DNA of 64,000 nucleotides. It comes from G963675935 sp963719005 (GTDB lineage: Bacteria > Planctomycetota > Planctomycetia > Pirellulales > Thermoguttaceae). The translations under genes and the position numbers were made by a program. Location: positions 62,001-126,000 of the forward strand of contig CAVRAR010000010.1 in the NCBI GenBank assembly GCA_963719005.1, given 5' to 3'. Below the pieces are notes generated by a model. That model was not told the DNA's origin. It was given only the letters and a program-made list of their open reading frames with translations, and did not search any database. Positions 24,897-35,310 of this stretch are shown piece after piece; positions within the stretch are counted from its first letter, which is position 1, and every line of letters begins with the position of its first letter.

Positions 24897-27800
24897 ATGC
24901 CTCCACTCGACCAACAGCGAGAGCGCATTCAGGACGATATCCGCGGGCTGATCGCCGGCGAGGTGCGGTGCAACGACGTTTTCCTTCAGCTTTTCGCCAG
25001 CGACGCGAGCATCTACGAGGTGAAGCCGTTGGGCGTGATCCGGCCTCGCTCGGCGGCCGACGTCTCGGCCTGCGTGCGTTACGCCGCCGAAAAGCGCATT
25101 CCCATCCACGCCCGCGGCGCCGGAACCGGCGTGGCGGGCGAATCGTTGGGGCCGGGGTTGATTCTCGACTTCTCGGCCCACTTGCGCCGCGTGATTCGCC
25201 TCGATCCCGAGCGCGTCCGGGTGCAGCCGGGCGTCGTCTACGAGCGTCTGAACGAGGCCCTGCGCCCGTTGGGCCGCGTGCTTGGGCCCGACCCCGCCAG
25301 CGGACAGGTCACCACGGTCGGGAGCATGATCGCCATCGACGCCGCCGGCAGCCGCTGGCTGAAGTATGGCTCGATGCGGCGTCACGTGCAGAGCCTTCAG
25401 GTCGTGTTGGCCGACGGCGAGGTGCTCGAAGTCGGCCGCGAACCGTTGGCCGACGGCGCCAGTGCGAGCACTATTCCGCGGAAGCGGGATCTGGTGAACC
25501 GGTTGGCCGCCCTGTTGACCAAAAACGCCGAACTGATTCGCCGGCATCAGCCGAACACTCCGCAGAACCACTGCGGATACGACCTGATCGACATTCTCGC
25601 CGACGGCCAGATCGACCTCGCCCGGCTGCTGGTCGGCTCGGAAGGGACGCTGGCCCTGATTACCGAGGCGACGCTCCGCACCGAGCCGTTGCCGCGGCAT
25701 CGCGGGGTGGCGGTGATTTTGTTCGACAGCGTCGAGAAGGCCGCCCGTGCCGTGCCCGACGTGGTCGCCAGCGGTCCCACGGCTTGCGATTTGATGGACC
25801 GGCGGCACTTGAGTCTTGCACGGGCGGCCGAAGCCGCGTTTCGATCAGTTGATCCCCTTGGAGACCGAGGCCGCACTGCTGGTCGAGCACGACGGCGAGG
25901 ATCCGTTGGAAGTGCGCGGCCGGCTGCATCGTTTGGTCAACGAACTATGGCAGCAGAAGCGGATGGCCTTCGGCGCGCGGCAAGCGTTCGAGGAAGACGA
26001 GACGGAGCTGTTTCTGGCGTCTGGTCGACAAGGTGCAGCCGGTGCTGTATCGAACGGCGGGGCCGAACCGTCCGCTGCCGATCGTCGAAGACATGGCGGT
26101 TTCGCCCGGCGTGCTTCCCGATTTCCTGGTGCGGATGCAGAACGTGCTGAAGCGCAACCAGGTGACCGCCGCGCTCTATTGCCATGCCGGCCAGGGGCAG
26201 CTTCACGTGCAGCCGTTTCTCGATCTCGGCGGGCCGGACGACGTGCAGCGGATGCGGCGTCTGGCCGAAGAGCTGTACCAGGAGGTTTTCGCCCTGGGGG
26301 GCAGCATCGGCGGCGAACACGCCTGCGGACTCAGCCGCACCGCCTTTGTGCGCCGGCAGGCCGGTCCGCTGTTCGACGTGTTCCGCGAGGTGAAACGCAT
26401 CTTCGACCCCGAGAACATTCTCAATCCCGGCAAGATCGTCGGCGGCGACACGGATTTGACCGCGCGATTGCATTCGGCCCCCGATTCCCGTCGCCGCATC
26501 GCCAAAAACGGCTTCGCCAGCGGCAATCACCGCCAGCGCGGTCACTTCCGGCAACGCGGAGCCCGTTACATCGCCGGCCGCGCCCGCCGCGACACCGCCG
26601 GAGGAGCCGGCGCCGGAGCTGCGAAACCTCGTCGAATTGCAGTTGAATTGGGAGCCGTCGCGGGTCAGCGACGCTGTGGCGGCGTGCAATCGCTGCGGCG
26701 AGTGCCGCACGCAAACGCCGAAACTCCGCATGTGCCCCATCTTTCGCTTCATGCCGACCGAAGAGGCGTCGCCGCGGGCGAAGGCCAACCTGTTGCGCGG
26801 CGTGCTGACCGGCACGCTCGACCTCGGCGCGCTGACGAGCGACGAGTTCAAGGCGGTCGCCGATCTCTGCGTGCATTGCCATGCTTGTCGCCTGGAGTGT
26901 CCGGCAGGAGTGGATATTCCGCGGCTGACGCGCGAGAGCAAGGCGGCTTACGTTGCCGCAAACGGCTTTTCGCCGGCCGAGTGGGCCATGACCCGGCTCG
27001 ATCTGCTCGGCTCGCTCGGCGGACTGATCGCCCCCGCGGCCAATTGGGCCCTGGCCAACCGCCAGATGCGGTGGCTGCTGGAGAAGACGTTTGGGATCGC
27101 GCAGGGACGAAAACTGCCTCGCGTGGCGTCGCGGAACTTCCTCCGCCGCGCCGCCCGACGCCGGCTGACCCGCCCCGCGCGCCACGGCGGACAGAAAGTG
27201 CTCTACTTCCTCGACGTCTACGCCAACTACTTCGATCCGCAACTGGCCGAGGCCCTCGTCGCCGTCCTCGAACACAACGGCATCAACGTCTACGTCCATC
27301 CCGATCAGAAACAGGCGGCAATGGCGTCGATCGCGTGCGGCGCGCTCGATCACGCGCGGAAAATGGCCGAACACAACGTCGCCATTCTCGCCGAATCGGT
27401 GCGGCAAGGCTATCACATCGTCGCCACCGAGCCGGCCGCGGCGCTCTGCCTGACGCACGAATACCCGCAGTTGGTCGACGACGATGACGCCCGGCTGGTC
27501 GCCGCCCATAGCAGCGAGGCGGGCGGCTTCCTCTGGAAAATGCACACCCTCGGCCAATTGCAGCTCGATTTCAAGCCGCTGAACGTCACCGTCGGCTATC
27601 ATACGCCGTGTCACTTGCGGGCGTTGCAGACCGGCTCGCCCGGCGAAAACCTGCTGGGCCTGATCCCCGGCCTGCGGCTGCATCACATCGAGGCGGGATG
27701 CTCGGGCATGGCCGGCACGTTCGGACTGCTGCACAAGAACTACCGCAGCAGCTTGCGGGCGGGCCTGAAACTGATCTCGCGGCTCCGCCATCCCGACATC

Positions 27801-27962
27801 CAGGCCGGCGTCACCGAATGCAGCACCTGCAAAATGCAGATGGAACAGGGCACGACCAAGCCGACGATCCACCCGATCAAGCTGCTGGCCCTCTCCTACG
27901 GTTTGATGCCCGACGTCGGACGGCTGCTGAGTTCACCCGGCCAGGAGTTGATTGTTACATGA
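24897..27962 (+). CDS. FAD-linked oxidase fused to 4Fe-4S ferredoxin and CCG domains, broken by three frameshifts
   Basis: One long oxidoreductase (about 1020 residues) read in four frames. The N-terminal FAD_binding_4 domain has RGAGTGVAGESLG and GSMIAIDAAGSRWLKYGS; the FAD-oxidase C-terminal domain ends LFDVFREVKRIFDPENILNPGKI. The last part has CNRCGECRTQTPKLRMCPIF and CVHCHACRLECPAGVD (two 4Fe-4S motifs) then two CCG-type repeats (YHTPCHLRAL, EAGCSGMAGTFGL, ECSTCKMQME). Breaks fall near 25840, 26010 and 26480-26600. Similar fusions oxidise 2-hydroxyacids such as D-lactate or glycolate; the substrate is unknown. Indel errors are likely. Confidence 0.88.
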
Positions 27963-28372
27963 GCGAACCGTGGTATCATCTGGGGCTGAAGTTCTCTTGC
28001 ACCGGCTGCGGCGACTGTTGCACCGGGGCGCCGGGCTACGTTTGGGTCACCAAGGCCGAGATCGCGGCGTTGGCCGCAGCCCTTGCACTGCCGGTCGAAG
28101 AGTTCGAGCGGCAATTCGTCCGATTGGTGGGAGTGCGCAAGAGTCTCGTCGAACGCGCCAACGGCGACTGCGCGCTGTTCGACGCCGAGACTCGCCAATG
28201 CCGGGTCTACGACGCTCGCCCCCGCCAATGCCGCACGTGGCCCTTCTGGGCCTCCAACCTCTCCTCCCCCGCGGCATGGGAGACGACGGCCGAGCGTTGT
28301 CCAGGCTGCAACCGCGGCCGCCGCATCCCTTTGGGGAAGATTCTCGCCCAGGTGGAAAAGCTGCGAGTGTAG
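27959..28372 (+). CDS. YkgJ-type cysteine cluster protein
   Basis: 137 residues with the N-terminal CTGCGDCCTG and later CALFDAETRQCRVYDARPRQC and CPGCNRG cysteines, the pattern of the CxxCxxCC (YkgJ, PF03692) family thought to bind a Zn or Fe ion. The start ATG overlaps the preceding oxidoreductase stop (ATGA), so the two are cotranslated and may act together; assembly or maturation of the Fe-S oxidase is a reasonable but untested guess. Confidence 0.9.
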   Translation: MSEPWYHLGLKFSCTGCGDCCTGAPGYVWVTKAEIAALAAALALPVEEFERQFVRLVGVRKSLVERANGDCALFDAETRQCRVYDARPRQCRTWPFWASNLSSPAAWETTAERCPGCNRGRRIPLGKILAQVEKLRV

Positions 28373-28390
28373 CCCGAACCTCTCACCGCC

Positions 28391-28473
28391 GTGTGCCACT
28401 GCTTGGAACAAGCAGTGCTGGGGCAGCAGGCTACATACACCCCGCACTGCTTCTGCGAAGCAGTGGCACACGG
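28391..28473. repeat. Family C palindrome (copy 1)
   Basis: GTGTGCCACTGCTT at 28391 pairs with its complement ending 28473; internal AACAAGCAGTG and CGCACTGCTTC form a second stem. The left arm recurs at 62989-63019. The remainder of the gap to 28924 shows no gene or clear promoter. Confidence 0.85.
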
Positions 28474-28924
28474 CTGGCAAACCTCCCGACCTTGTCGATT
28501 GCAGCGATTATGTAGTCTGGCTGGAGTTTTCCGATTGGGTAGCCGATAAAGGAGTCTGTCCTGGGAAGGCCGCGATGCCACTGCGGCGTTTCGCTTGTAC
28601 GCAGCCCGTTCACCGAATCGGCACCGTACGCAGTAAGTCGTTATCAGGAAATGGTTTGCGAATAACGGGTGGTCATCCGTTGCAGGCTCGACTGGCGGTA
28701 AGCTCTTTGAAAATCAGCATTTATCACTCATCAAGCCGCGAGGTCCTAGGGATCTCACGCCGGTTGCCGGCAGCCGCCCCCGCGGTCGCCGACTATGGCA
28801 ACGTTAGGAGGATTGCTCTTGACACTACTCTTTATGACACCTACACTTGGAGCAGGCCGGAGAGGCGAAACCAAGTGTAAATCATAGCGGCCTGCAACGA
28901 CCCTCCTGATAGGAGAACCGAGGC

Positions 28925-29327
28925 GTGACCAAGAAAGAGATTGTTCGGACAATTTCTGAAGAGATCGGCCTGACCCAGTTGCAGACGAAGGAGATCGTGC
29001 AGAAGACCTTCGACGCGATTGTCGAGGCCCTGGTGGCGGAACGAGCGAATTGAGCTCCGCAATTTCGGCGTCTTTGAGGTCAAGCGACGGGCCCCCCGCA
29101 AGGCCCGCAATCCCCGCACCGGCGACAAGGTGTTCGTGCCCGAGAAATACGTGGTCACGTTTAAGCCAGGCAAGGAGATGGAGGAGCGGGTCAAGGAGTT
29201 GGAACGCAAGAAAGCCGCCGCTCGGCTCGCCCGAAGCAAGACGGCCGGCAAGGAGGCGCCGCCCGATCACGTGGCGGAACCACTTGGCGCTGCAACAAGT
29301 TACGGCTCCGACTCTCACGAACACTAG
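28925..29327 (+). CDS. HU-like DNA-binding protein, with one frameshift
   Basis: The first 38 residues (GTG start; TKKEIVRTISEEIGLTQLQT, then KEIVQKTFDAIVEALV) are the HU/IHF dimerisation helices. The DNA-binding arm RIELRNFGVFEVKRRAPRKA, RNPRTGDKVFVPEKYVVTFK follows in the next frame after a break at about 29040, where GCGGAACGAGCGAATTGAG should encode AE-x-RIEL. A C-terminal extension KKAAARLARSKTAGKEAPP is lysine/alanine-rich as in many planctomycete HU proteins. AGGAG lies 12 bases before the GTG. Confidence 0.9.
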
Positions 29328-29574
29328 TCGCGTCTCTTATCTCATCACAAGTAATCGTCGGGGCAGGGATTTTATCTCCCAGCCCTCCCTGCGGGTGGCG
29401 GCAGAGCTTCCACTCCGCCAAGAAACCTCGGTTGCAGAATCCCGTAGAGCTTCACCGGCGTGCCGGTAGTGTTGCCGGCCCGCGTTGGAGTCTCGATGGG
29501 AAGTCGGCCGTGGGTGGTCGGTGCTTTCCCAAAAGAACAACATACGTACGTTGTCGTTTCACGGAGGAATGTCC

Positions 29575-29795
29575 GATGCGTAACTTGTTATTTGGCGTTG
29601 GCGTGTGGCCTGCTGGTCAGCACGACGGCCGGGTGCATGCTTCCGGCCTATTCGGCCGACCCGGGGCGACGTGCCCAAGAATTGATATTCACCTCGGAAG
29701 GTCTGCGCATGTTCTTGGATGAATGGGAACGGCTCTGGTTCCTCGATCAGCCCGACCACACGTCGCCCTATCGGACGCATGGCGGCATTATCTAG
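29575..29795 (+). CDS. Small lipoprotein, frameshifted in its signal peptide
   Basis: ATG 29575 (MRNLLFG, GGAGG upstream) starts a signal that continues after a one-base shift near 29595 as LALACGLLVSTTAGC, a lipobox. The mature part is about 55 residues (AQELIFTSEGLRMFLDEWER, LWFLDQPDHTSPYRTHGGII). The C-terminal aromatic/Pro motif looks conserved-type but I do not recognise a named family. It lies upstream of pyrD on the same strand; a link is not implied. Confidence 0.65.
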
Positions 29796-29910
29796 TTCCG
29801 CCGTCGGCGCGTCGCGGTAAATTGACACCTGCGGGACCGAGTCGCTACACTGGCGATTTGGTCCAACGGGTTGGATCATCGTTGTCTGCGCCCCGACTGC
29901 CGACCGATCT

Positions 29911-30840
29911 CATGCCTCCGACCTCCACCGACGTTCGTCTCGACGTTCAACTAGGCCGCCTGCGCCTGGCCAATCCGATTACGGTGGCCTCGGGCACGTT
30001 CGGCTATGGCCGGGAAATGGCCGGCCTGGTCGACGTCTCGCGGCTCGGCGGCATTCTGCCGAAGACGATCACCGCAGCAGCCGCGGGCAGGCAATCCGCC
30101 CCCGCGCACCGTCGAAACCACCGGCGGCATGCTCAATTCCATCGGGCTGGACAACGACGGCGTCGAGGCGTTCATCCAGCGGCAGTTGCCCTACCTGGCC
30201 TCGCTCGGCACGGCCGTGATCGTCAGCATCGCCGGAAAGACCCGCGAGCGAGTACGTTCAGTTGGCCGGCCGGCTCGACGGCGTCGCGGGCATCAGCGCC
30301 CTCGAGTTGAACTTGTCCTGCCCGAACGTCACCGGCGGCGTCGATTTCGGCACCAGCCCGTCGATGTGCGAACAGGTGGTTCGCGGCGTGCGCGATGGCT
30401 GCCGCTATCCGATCCTGGCGAAGCTGACGCCGAACGTGACCAACATCGTCGAGATTGCCCTGGCGGCGGAGGCCGGCGGGGCCGACGCGCTGTCGTTGGT
30501 CAACACGTGCCTCGGCATGGCGGTCCACTGGCGCGAGCGTCGCCCGGTGCTGGGCAACGTGTTGGGCGGTCTGAGCGGTCCGGCCATCAAGCCGATCGCC
30601 CTGCGGATCGTCTATCAGGTGGCCAAGGCCGTCAAAATCCCGCTGGTCGGCATCGGCGGCATCGCCACGATCGACGACGTGATGGAGTTCCTCGTGACCG
30701 GCGCGATGGCCGTCCAGATCGGCACGGCGAATTTCTACAATCCCAAGGTTTCGATGCAGATACTCGATGCGTTGCCCGCCGCCCTGGCCGAACTCGGCGC
30801 CACGTCGGTTGCCGAGGTGGTGGGAACGCTGGAAAAATGA
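29911..30840 (+). CDS. pyrD: Dihydroorotate dehydrogenase (class 1B-like catalytic subunit), two frameshifts
   Basis: Oxidises dihydroorotate in pyrimidine synthesis with FMN. Segment 1: LRLANPITVASGTFGYGREM. Segment 2, from about 30085: TVETTGGMLNSIGLDNDGVE and GTAVIVSIAGKT. Segment 3, from about 30245: ISALELNLSCPNVTGGVDFG (the catalytic Cys is the one in LSCPN), LAKLTPNVTNI, NTCLGMAVHWRERRPVLGNV, GIGGIATIDDVMEFL and GTANFYNP. About 309 residues when joined. The stop codon lies inside the arm of a large palindrome. No pyrK neighbour is seen. Confidence 0.92.
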
Positions 30841-30970
30841 CGAAGCACGAATGACGAATGACGAAAGAAAAGACCCGAAGCACGAAATCCGAAGCACGAA
30901 TGACAATTCCTTGTTTTGTTCTTCGAGCTTCGGATTTCTTTCGTCATTCGTCATTCGTGCTTCGTCATTT
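30834..30970. repeat. Large inverted repeat (ACGAATGACGAA type) spanning the pyrD stop
   Basis: Arms of about 36 bases (30834-30869 and 30935-30970) are exact inverted copies built from ACGAATGACGAATGACGAAAG; a second inner pair is CGAAATCCGAAGC with GCTTCGGATTT. The first arm includes the TGA stop of pyrD. Three CTCTGAC units (30975-30995) then lead to the trpS ATG. Confidence 0.93.
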
Positions 30971-31001
30971 TCCCTCTGACCTCTGACCTCTGACCTCTCC
31001 C

Positions 31002-31966
31002 ATGCGTGTACTCTCCGGCATACAACCGACGGGACGATTCCACTGGGGCAACTACTTTGGCGCGATCCGGCAGTATATCGATCTGCAAGGCGATCGCCGA
31101 AACGCCTTTTATTTTCTTGCCAACTTGCACGCGCTGACGACGGTCCGCGATCGGGCGACGCTCGCCCAGAACACGCTCGACGCCGCGCTCGACCTGCTGG
31201 CCCTCGGGCTCGATCCCGACCGGGCGACGCTGTTCGTGCAATCCGACGTGCCCGAAGTCTCCGAACTTTGCTGGCTGCTGATGACCGGCGCGCCGATGGG
31301 GCTGCTGGAACGCTGCCACGCCTTCAAGGACAAGAAGGCCAAGGGACTTACGGCCGACGCCGGGCTGTTCACCTATCCGGTGCTGATGGCGGCCGACATC
31401 TTGATGTACGATTCCGACGTCGTGCCGGTCGGCGAGGACCAGGTGCAGCACATCGAGGTCTGCCGCGACCTGGCCGCGAGTTTCAATCATCTTTTCGGCG
31501 AGACGTTCGTGATGCCGAAGTCGAAGGTGCTCGACAATTCCGCCCGCGTGCCGGGCACGGACGGCGAGAAGATGTCGAAAAGCTACGGCAACACGCTCGA
31601 CGTCTTCGAGGATCCGAAGGTCTTGCGGAAGCAGATCATGCGGATCGTGACCGACTCGCGGCCGATGGAGCAGCCGAAAGAGCCGGCCACCGACCACCTC
31701 TTCCAGCTCTACTCGTTGTTCGCCGACGACGCCCAGCGCGAGGCGATGGCCGCCAAGTATCGGCAAGGCGGGTTCGGCTATGGCGAAGTGAAGAAGGCGC
31801 TGGCCGATCTGGCGGTCGATTACTTCGCCGAAGCCCGGGCGCGGCGTGCCGAGTTGGAATCAAAGCCCGATCAAATTCGTCACATTCTCGGCGACGGCGC
31901 CGCCACCGCCCGCAAGAAAGCCGCCGAAGTCTTGCTCCGCGCCAGCGAGCATGTGGCGTCCAGTAG
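31002..31966 (+). CDS. trpS: Tryptophanyl-tRNA synthetase, stop codon displaced by a one-base deletion
   Basis: Class I synthetase: HIGH-type motif in SGIQPTGRFHWGNYFGA, AFYFLANLHALTTVRD, the DQVQHIE motif and KMSKS in GTDGEKMSKSYGN. The open frame continues past the usual end to 32231, but GCCAGCGAGCATGTGGCGTC reads A-S-E-A-C-G-V-Q-stop if one G is added near 31950, ending at 31966 as TrpS normally does (about 321 residues). I therefore place the end there; the extra 88 residues to 32231 are probably artefactual. Confidence 0.93.
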
Positions 31967-31999
31967 GCAGCCCCATCCGCACGCCGAGCGTGCCGAAAC

Positions 32000-33014
32000 C
32001 TATTCCCTGACGATCTGCGAGCTAAGCAGCACGACTAATTGCTTCCTCGCGACATCGTCGGCACCGGAGGTTAGGCTGTCTGAGCACGCAACCAGATTCG
32101 GCAAAGAGATCGGGGCCGGAATGCAACTGAGCAAGGGCAGCGGGTATCCCGTTTGCTCGACTTCCGTGCGGGGCTCGCAGCAGATAGCAACCGTGGCTCC
32201 GTCATGCACCAGTACGTTCGCCGAGACCTGAATCGCGTCCACCTGCGGAATGCCGTCGGCGTCCAGGTTACCGCTGCTTTTTTCCACGAAGACTTCAAGG
32301 CGGATCATTCCCTCCGCCGCCACAAACGGCCGCGCTTTCAACCGCGTGCCGATGGGGACGGAGTGAGTTGTCTCGATCAGGTCGCCATTCACCCGTCTCG
32401 TGGTCTGGTAGGCCAAGTCACTGCCGAGATGAACCTCTGCGATCTGTTTATTGAGCGTCAATAATCGCGGAGCCGCGACCACCACGGTTTCGCGCGTTCA
32501 ACTCCAGCCTCCGCAAGACGTCGGCGATCTTGCCGTGGACCGAGCCAATAGACATGACACCATTGGTTTTCTCTTCTGGGGTGGGGACCGGTTTGCCATC
32601 CGCGGCGAAGACCGTGGCGGGGTTGTAGCCGGTCATCACGTTAATCGCTGTACGGTTTCCGGCGACCGCCGGGCGTTTTGCCGTATCGCCGAACAGTGCC
32701 GAGTTCACGCCCCGGTCAGAATCTCGATTCAGCGTCACTTCGACGATGATGGCCTCGATCAATACTTGCGTGGCCGGCGCGTCGGCATTGGCGGATTTGG
32801 GTTTCGAACTCTTCGACGGAGCTTGCGGTTGATGCTGAACGACGCCGGGGTTCTCGCGTCTGTGCCGGTAGGCCCTACGACTCATGCGGTGGCGTTGCTG
32901 AACGTTTCGGTCGCCGGGCTGCTGCGCGGAATCGGCGGCGATTGTGGCAGAAGCTGCCTGAAGAGCCAGGAGAAGGGAAAGCGGGATCGCGAAACGTCGC
33001 ACGATGCATCCCAT
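32000..33014 (-). CDS. Secretin-domain protein (type II/III secretion or pilus type), with a frameshift
   Basis: An N-terminal signal (IPLSLLLALQAASATIAAD), a basic His/Arg-rich linker, then the secretin-like VLIEAIIVEVTLNRDSDRGV, PEEKTNGVMSIGSVHGKIAD; after a frameshift near 32480 the frame continues VVAAPRLLTLNKQIAEVHLG, IGTRLKARPFVAAEGMIRLE. These blocks resemble the GspD/PilQ secretin core, but at about 335 residues it lacks N-domains and may be a reduced secretin-like protein. The partial overlap of the two frames supports one gene. Confidence 0.75.
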
Positions 33015-34016
33015 AATGATGCTCCTGTTTGAGAAGCCGGTTGAAAAGGGGGAGACGCTGGGTGCGGATCATAGAGAAGCGTTCCCATCCGGTCAAGGGC
33101 ATCGGGGCTACGCTAAAAGGTACGCTAAGAGGGATCGATAGTCTTTTCCGCTGGCTGCCGCAGTCCCTTTTCCCAAGCCCAGGCGTTTACGCCTGTGAAG
33201 ATGGATCGCACCGTGTTTCCTTTTTTCGTCTAGCCCCATTCATGGGGCGAAACGCTCCGAGGGCAACGTACTTCCCTCGCGCGGCAGGTAACAGGGCTAT
33301 CGGTATCGTTTAACCCGGAGCCAACGGCGACAGTGCCCGAGGTGGCCCATTTCTTGCTCTTGAAATCTCCCGCCCGATAGCGCATCCTATCGATCGCGGC
33401 ATAGTCCGTTTCTGTCCGCTTGCCTCATCCGTCGGGGGGAAGGATCAACTCGCCGAAATCGGAAATTCCGCCCACGCGCTGACCAACTGGTCACATCACG
33501 AGGTTTACCGCGCCTGCGACAAACGATTGGCCCCAAACGCGATCTTGAAACCCGCCACCTGTTCTGATATATATACGCGCATACAGTTACAAAAGCTGCA
33601 CGCGTCGCGGCGACGACGCTCGTCAGTAGCTCGGTTCTTTCGCAACTCGGCAGATGGTGGCTGACCGCTTTCTTCCATTGGGAAGGCGGCTGACGCGGGG
33701 CGTCGTGAGAGCATCTCCCCCCGACCGAACGGTGGTTTTGCAACGCTGCTTCGCCACAAGAGGGGAGAGCCCTTCGCGGAGCCGTTGCCCGAACTCATTG
33801 AGAAAAAACACGTTGCGTCGAGACGAATCGGTCGGTCCCGAGCCGGAATTTGAAGATGCGTTGCAAAACCCTGACAAGAAAAAATCGGCAAACAGTCAAA
33901 AAAACCCGACGGAAGAGAACGGGGCACAGGCGCGCTTATTGCACCCAATGCACTCGGGGAAGTACACAACAATCGCGTCTGTCCCCCTTTTCCGTCCCTT
34001 TCCTCACCAGCCAAAC
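33015..34016. other. About 1 kb without a supportable gene
   Basis: Short frames exist on both strands but none has recognisable protein character or a Shine-Dalgarno site. An inverted pair GGTTTTGCAACGC (about 33732) and GCGTTGCAAAACC (about 33860) encloses roughly 115 bases and might be a degraded mobile element. A-rich segments (33883-33915) contrast with the surroundings. Confidence 0.6.
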
Positions 34017-34928
34017 CTATTCGAGAACGGCCTTGTAGTCGCCATGAAGGAAAGCTTTTTTCAACGTCTGCCGTCTCGATGAGCTTTTCGGCAACGCCAC
34101 CCACTTGGAACGAGCCTCGACAATGTCTTTCACGGTCTGGGCGTCGTAGTCGGGGACCAGCGGCTCCAGAATGCCGGTGATGTCTTCCGGCGCTCCGATC
34201 TGAAGGTAGGCGGCGACATAGGCCGTGCGCAGCGCGGACGGATTGCCGCCGAACGCATCCCAATGGATGCCGTCGGCGATGGCCGCGCGAAACGCCTTGC
34301 GGAACATCGCCCAACCGTACTGGTCTTTGAGGTGCTTAAACATCCCAACCAAGGGATCCCCACGGCCCTGCCTGTCGTGGAACACGGCCATTTCGGGCAC
34401 CAGCGCGTATTCGATCTCGACCGCGGTCATCAAGGGGAAGGGGCTTCGGTGGTTGGCCCACCAGTCCACCGGCCAGCCGCCGCCCACCACCTGACCGGTG
34501 AAATTGTTGACCATCTCGTGCGTGATGAGGATATGCGCCCAGTAGCCTTTGATGCCGTTTGCGGTGCCGAAGAAAGCGTCGTAGGAGCAGCCGATGCCGG
34601 GGCTTCTCCGGTGGGTGATCGCTCTGACTTCCCCGATGTCTCCCGTGGCGAAGCCGCCGCCGGGACGGTCCATCACGAGCAGAGTATACTTGTTCTGAGC
34701 AGGCTTGATGCCCCAAGCTTCGCAAAGCTTGTCGAAAGCCTTGTCGGCGTAGTCATACAGGGCGCTGATGTCGGCTTTGTGGCTGTTGAACTGATCCTGG
34801 CGGGCGTACCACATCCAGTGCTTTCCCTCGTGGATCTTTTGAAAGGGCGGATTTTTGGCCGCCGCCACGCTCGCCGCAGACATCGCCGCAAGCAGGATCA
34901 ACAATCGCGAAATGGCCGGAATTTGCAT
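34017..34928 (-). CDS. Secreted protein with a HEMVNNF motif, function unknown
   Basis: 303 residues from ATG 34928, chosen for a perfect GGAGG 7-11 bases upstream and a signal peptide (ISRLLILLAAMSAASVAAA). The mature part has YTLLVMDRPGGGFATGDIGE, ILITHEMVNNFTGQVVGGGW, PVDWWANHRSPFPLMTAVEI and a helical end. The HE..N pattern and surrounding hydrophobic residues resemble a degenerate zinc-peptidase helix, reminiscent of the BSP-type HELCH of 18285-18991, but I cannot assign a family. A longer frame to 35012 adds a remnant of a nucleotidyltransferase. Confidence 0.72.
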   Translation of the reverse strand: MQIPAISRLLILLAAMSAASVAAAKNPPFQKIHEGKHWMWYARQDQFNSHKADISALYDYADKAFDKLCEAWGIKPAQNKYTLLVMDRPGGGFATGDIGEVRAITHRRSPGIGCSYDAFFGTANGIKGYWAHILITHEMVNNFTGQVVGGGWPVDWWANHRSPFPLMTAVEIEYALVPEMAVFHDRQGRGDPLVGMFKHLKDQYGWAMFRKAFRAAIADGIHWDAFGGNPSALRTAYVAAYLQIGAPEDITGILEPLVPDYDAQTVKDIVEARSKWVALPKSSSRRQTLKKAFLHGDYKAVLE

Positions 34929-35012
34929 TTTGAAGACCTCCGTTAAAGCGCGTGCGCCGACGCGGGCGTCGAGAGCATCGATGACGGCGACCGTCGCTTC
35001 ATCGCTGTTCAC
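34929..35012 (-). pseudogene. N-terminal stub of a nucleotidyltransferase
   Basis: GTG 35012 begins NSDEATVAVIDALDARVGAR, clearly homologous to the start of the intact enzyme at 35311-35871 (GQDATAAVIDALDALQVPY). Similarity stops after about 16 residues, and the secreted-protein gene begins where the rest should be. It overlaps the small gene upstream, as in the intact cassette. Confidence 0.7.
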
Positions 35013-35250
35013 CGGCCGTCCTCCTCCGATTCTCCAATCGCCGCACTAAGGCGAGACGTTCGCGTAGGATTTCTTGAACTCGGCGTTCGTCGGCCTCGGG
35101 GAATTGTGAACGGATGCCGGCGGCCATGAGCCGGCACGAACGGTCGAAGAGCCGAGCGCCGCCGAGCAACTTGTCTTCCGCCGACATGCGTCTGGCCTTT
35201 TGCACGCGCTCGCAAAAAATGGCATTAGCAAGTTCTTTCGTCGGTTGCAT
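34999..35250 (-). CDS. Small helical protein, partner of nucleotidyltransferase (degraded cassette)
   Basis: 83 residues from ATG 35250: MQPTKELANAIFCERVQKAR, then DKLLGGARLFDRSCRLMAAG, IRSQFPEADERRVQEILRER and LALVRRLENR. It is a close paralogue of 35868-36098. Its partner gene is reduced to a stub. Predicted all-helical; family unnamed to me. Confidence 0.82.
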   Translation of the reverse strand: MQPTKELANAIFCERVQKARRMSAEDKLLGGARLFDRSCRLMAAGIRSQFPEADERRVQEILRERLALVRRLENRRRTAGEQR

Positions 35251-35310
35251 TATTGTCAACCTAATTCTCAATAACCCGCCAAACGCAGCGGACTAAAGTC
35301 CACCCTACGT

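Noticed and set aside
31967..32231. C-terminal extension of trpS as a new domain
   Set aside because: A single added base restores the normal TrpS end; the extra 88 residues run antisense to the secretin-like gene.
33505..34314. 269-codon minus frame in the gene-less region
   Set aside because: Composition is not protein-like and its start half lies within the secreted gene in another frame.
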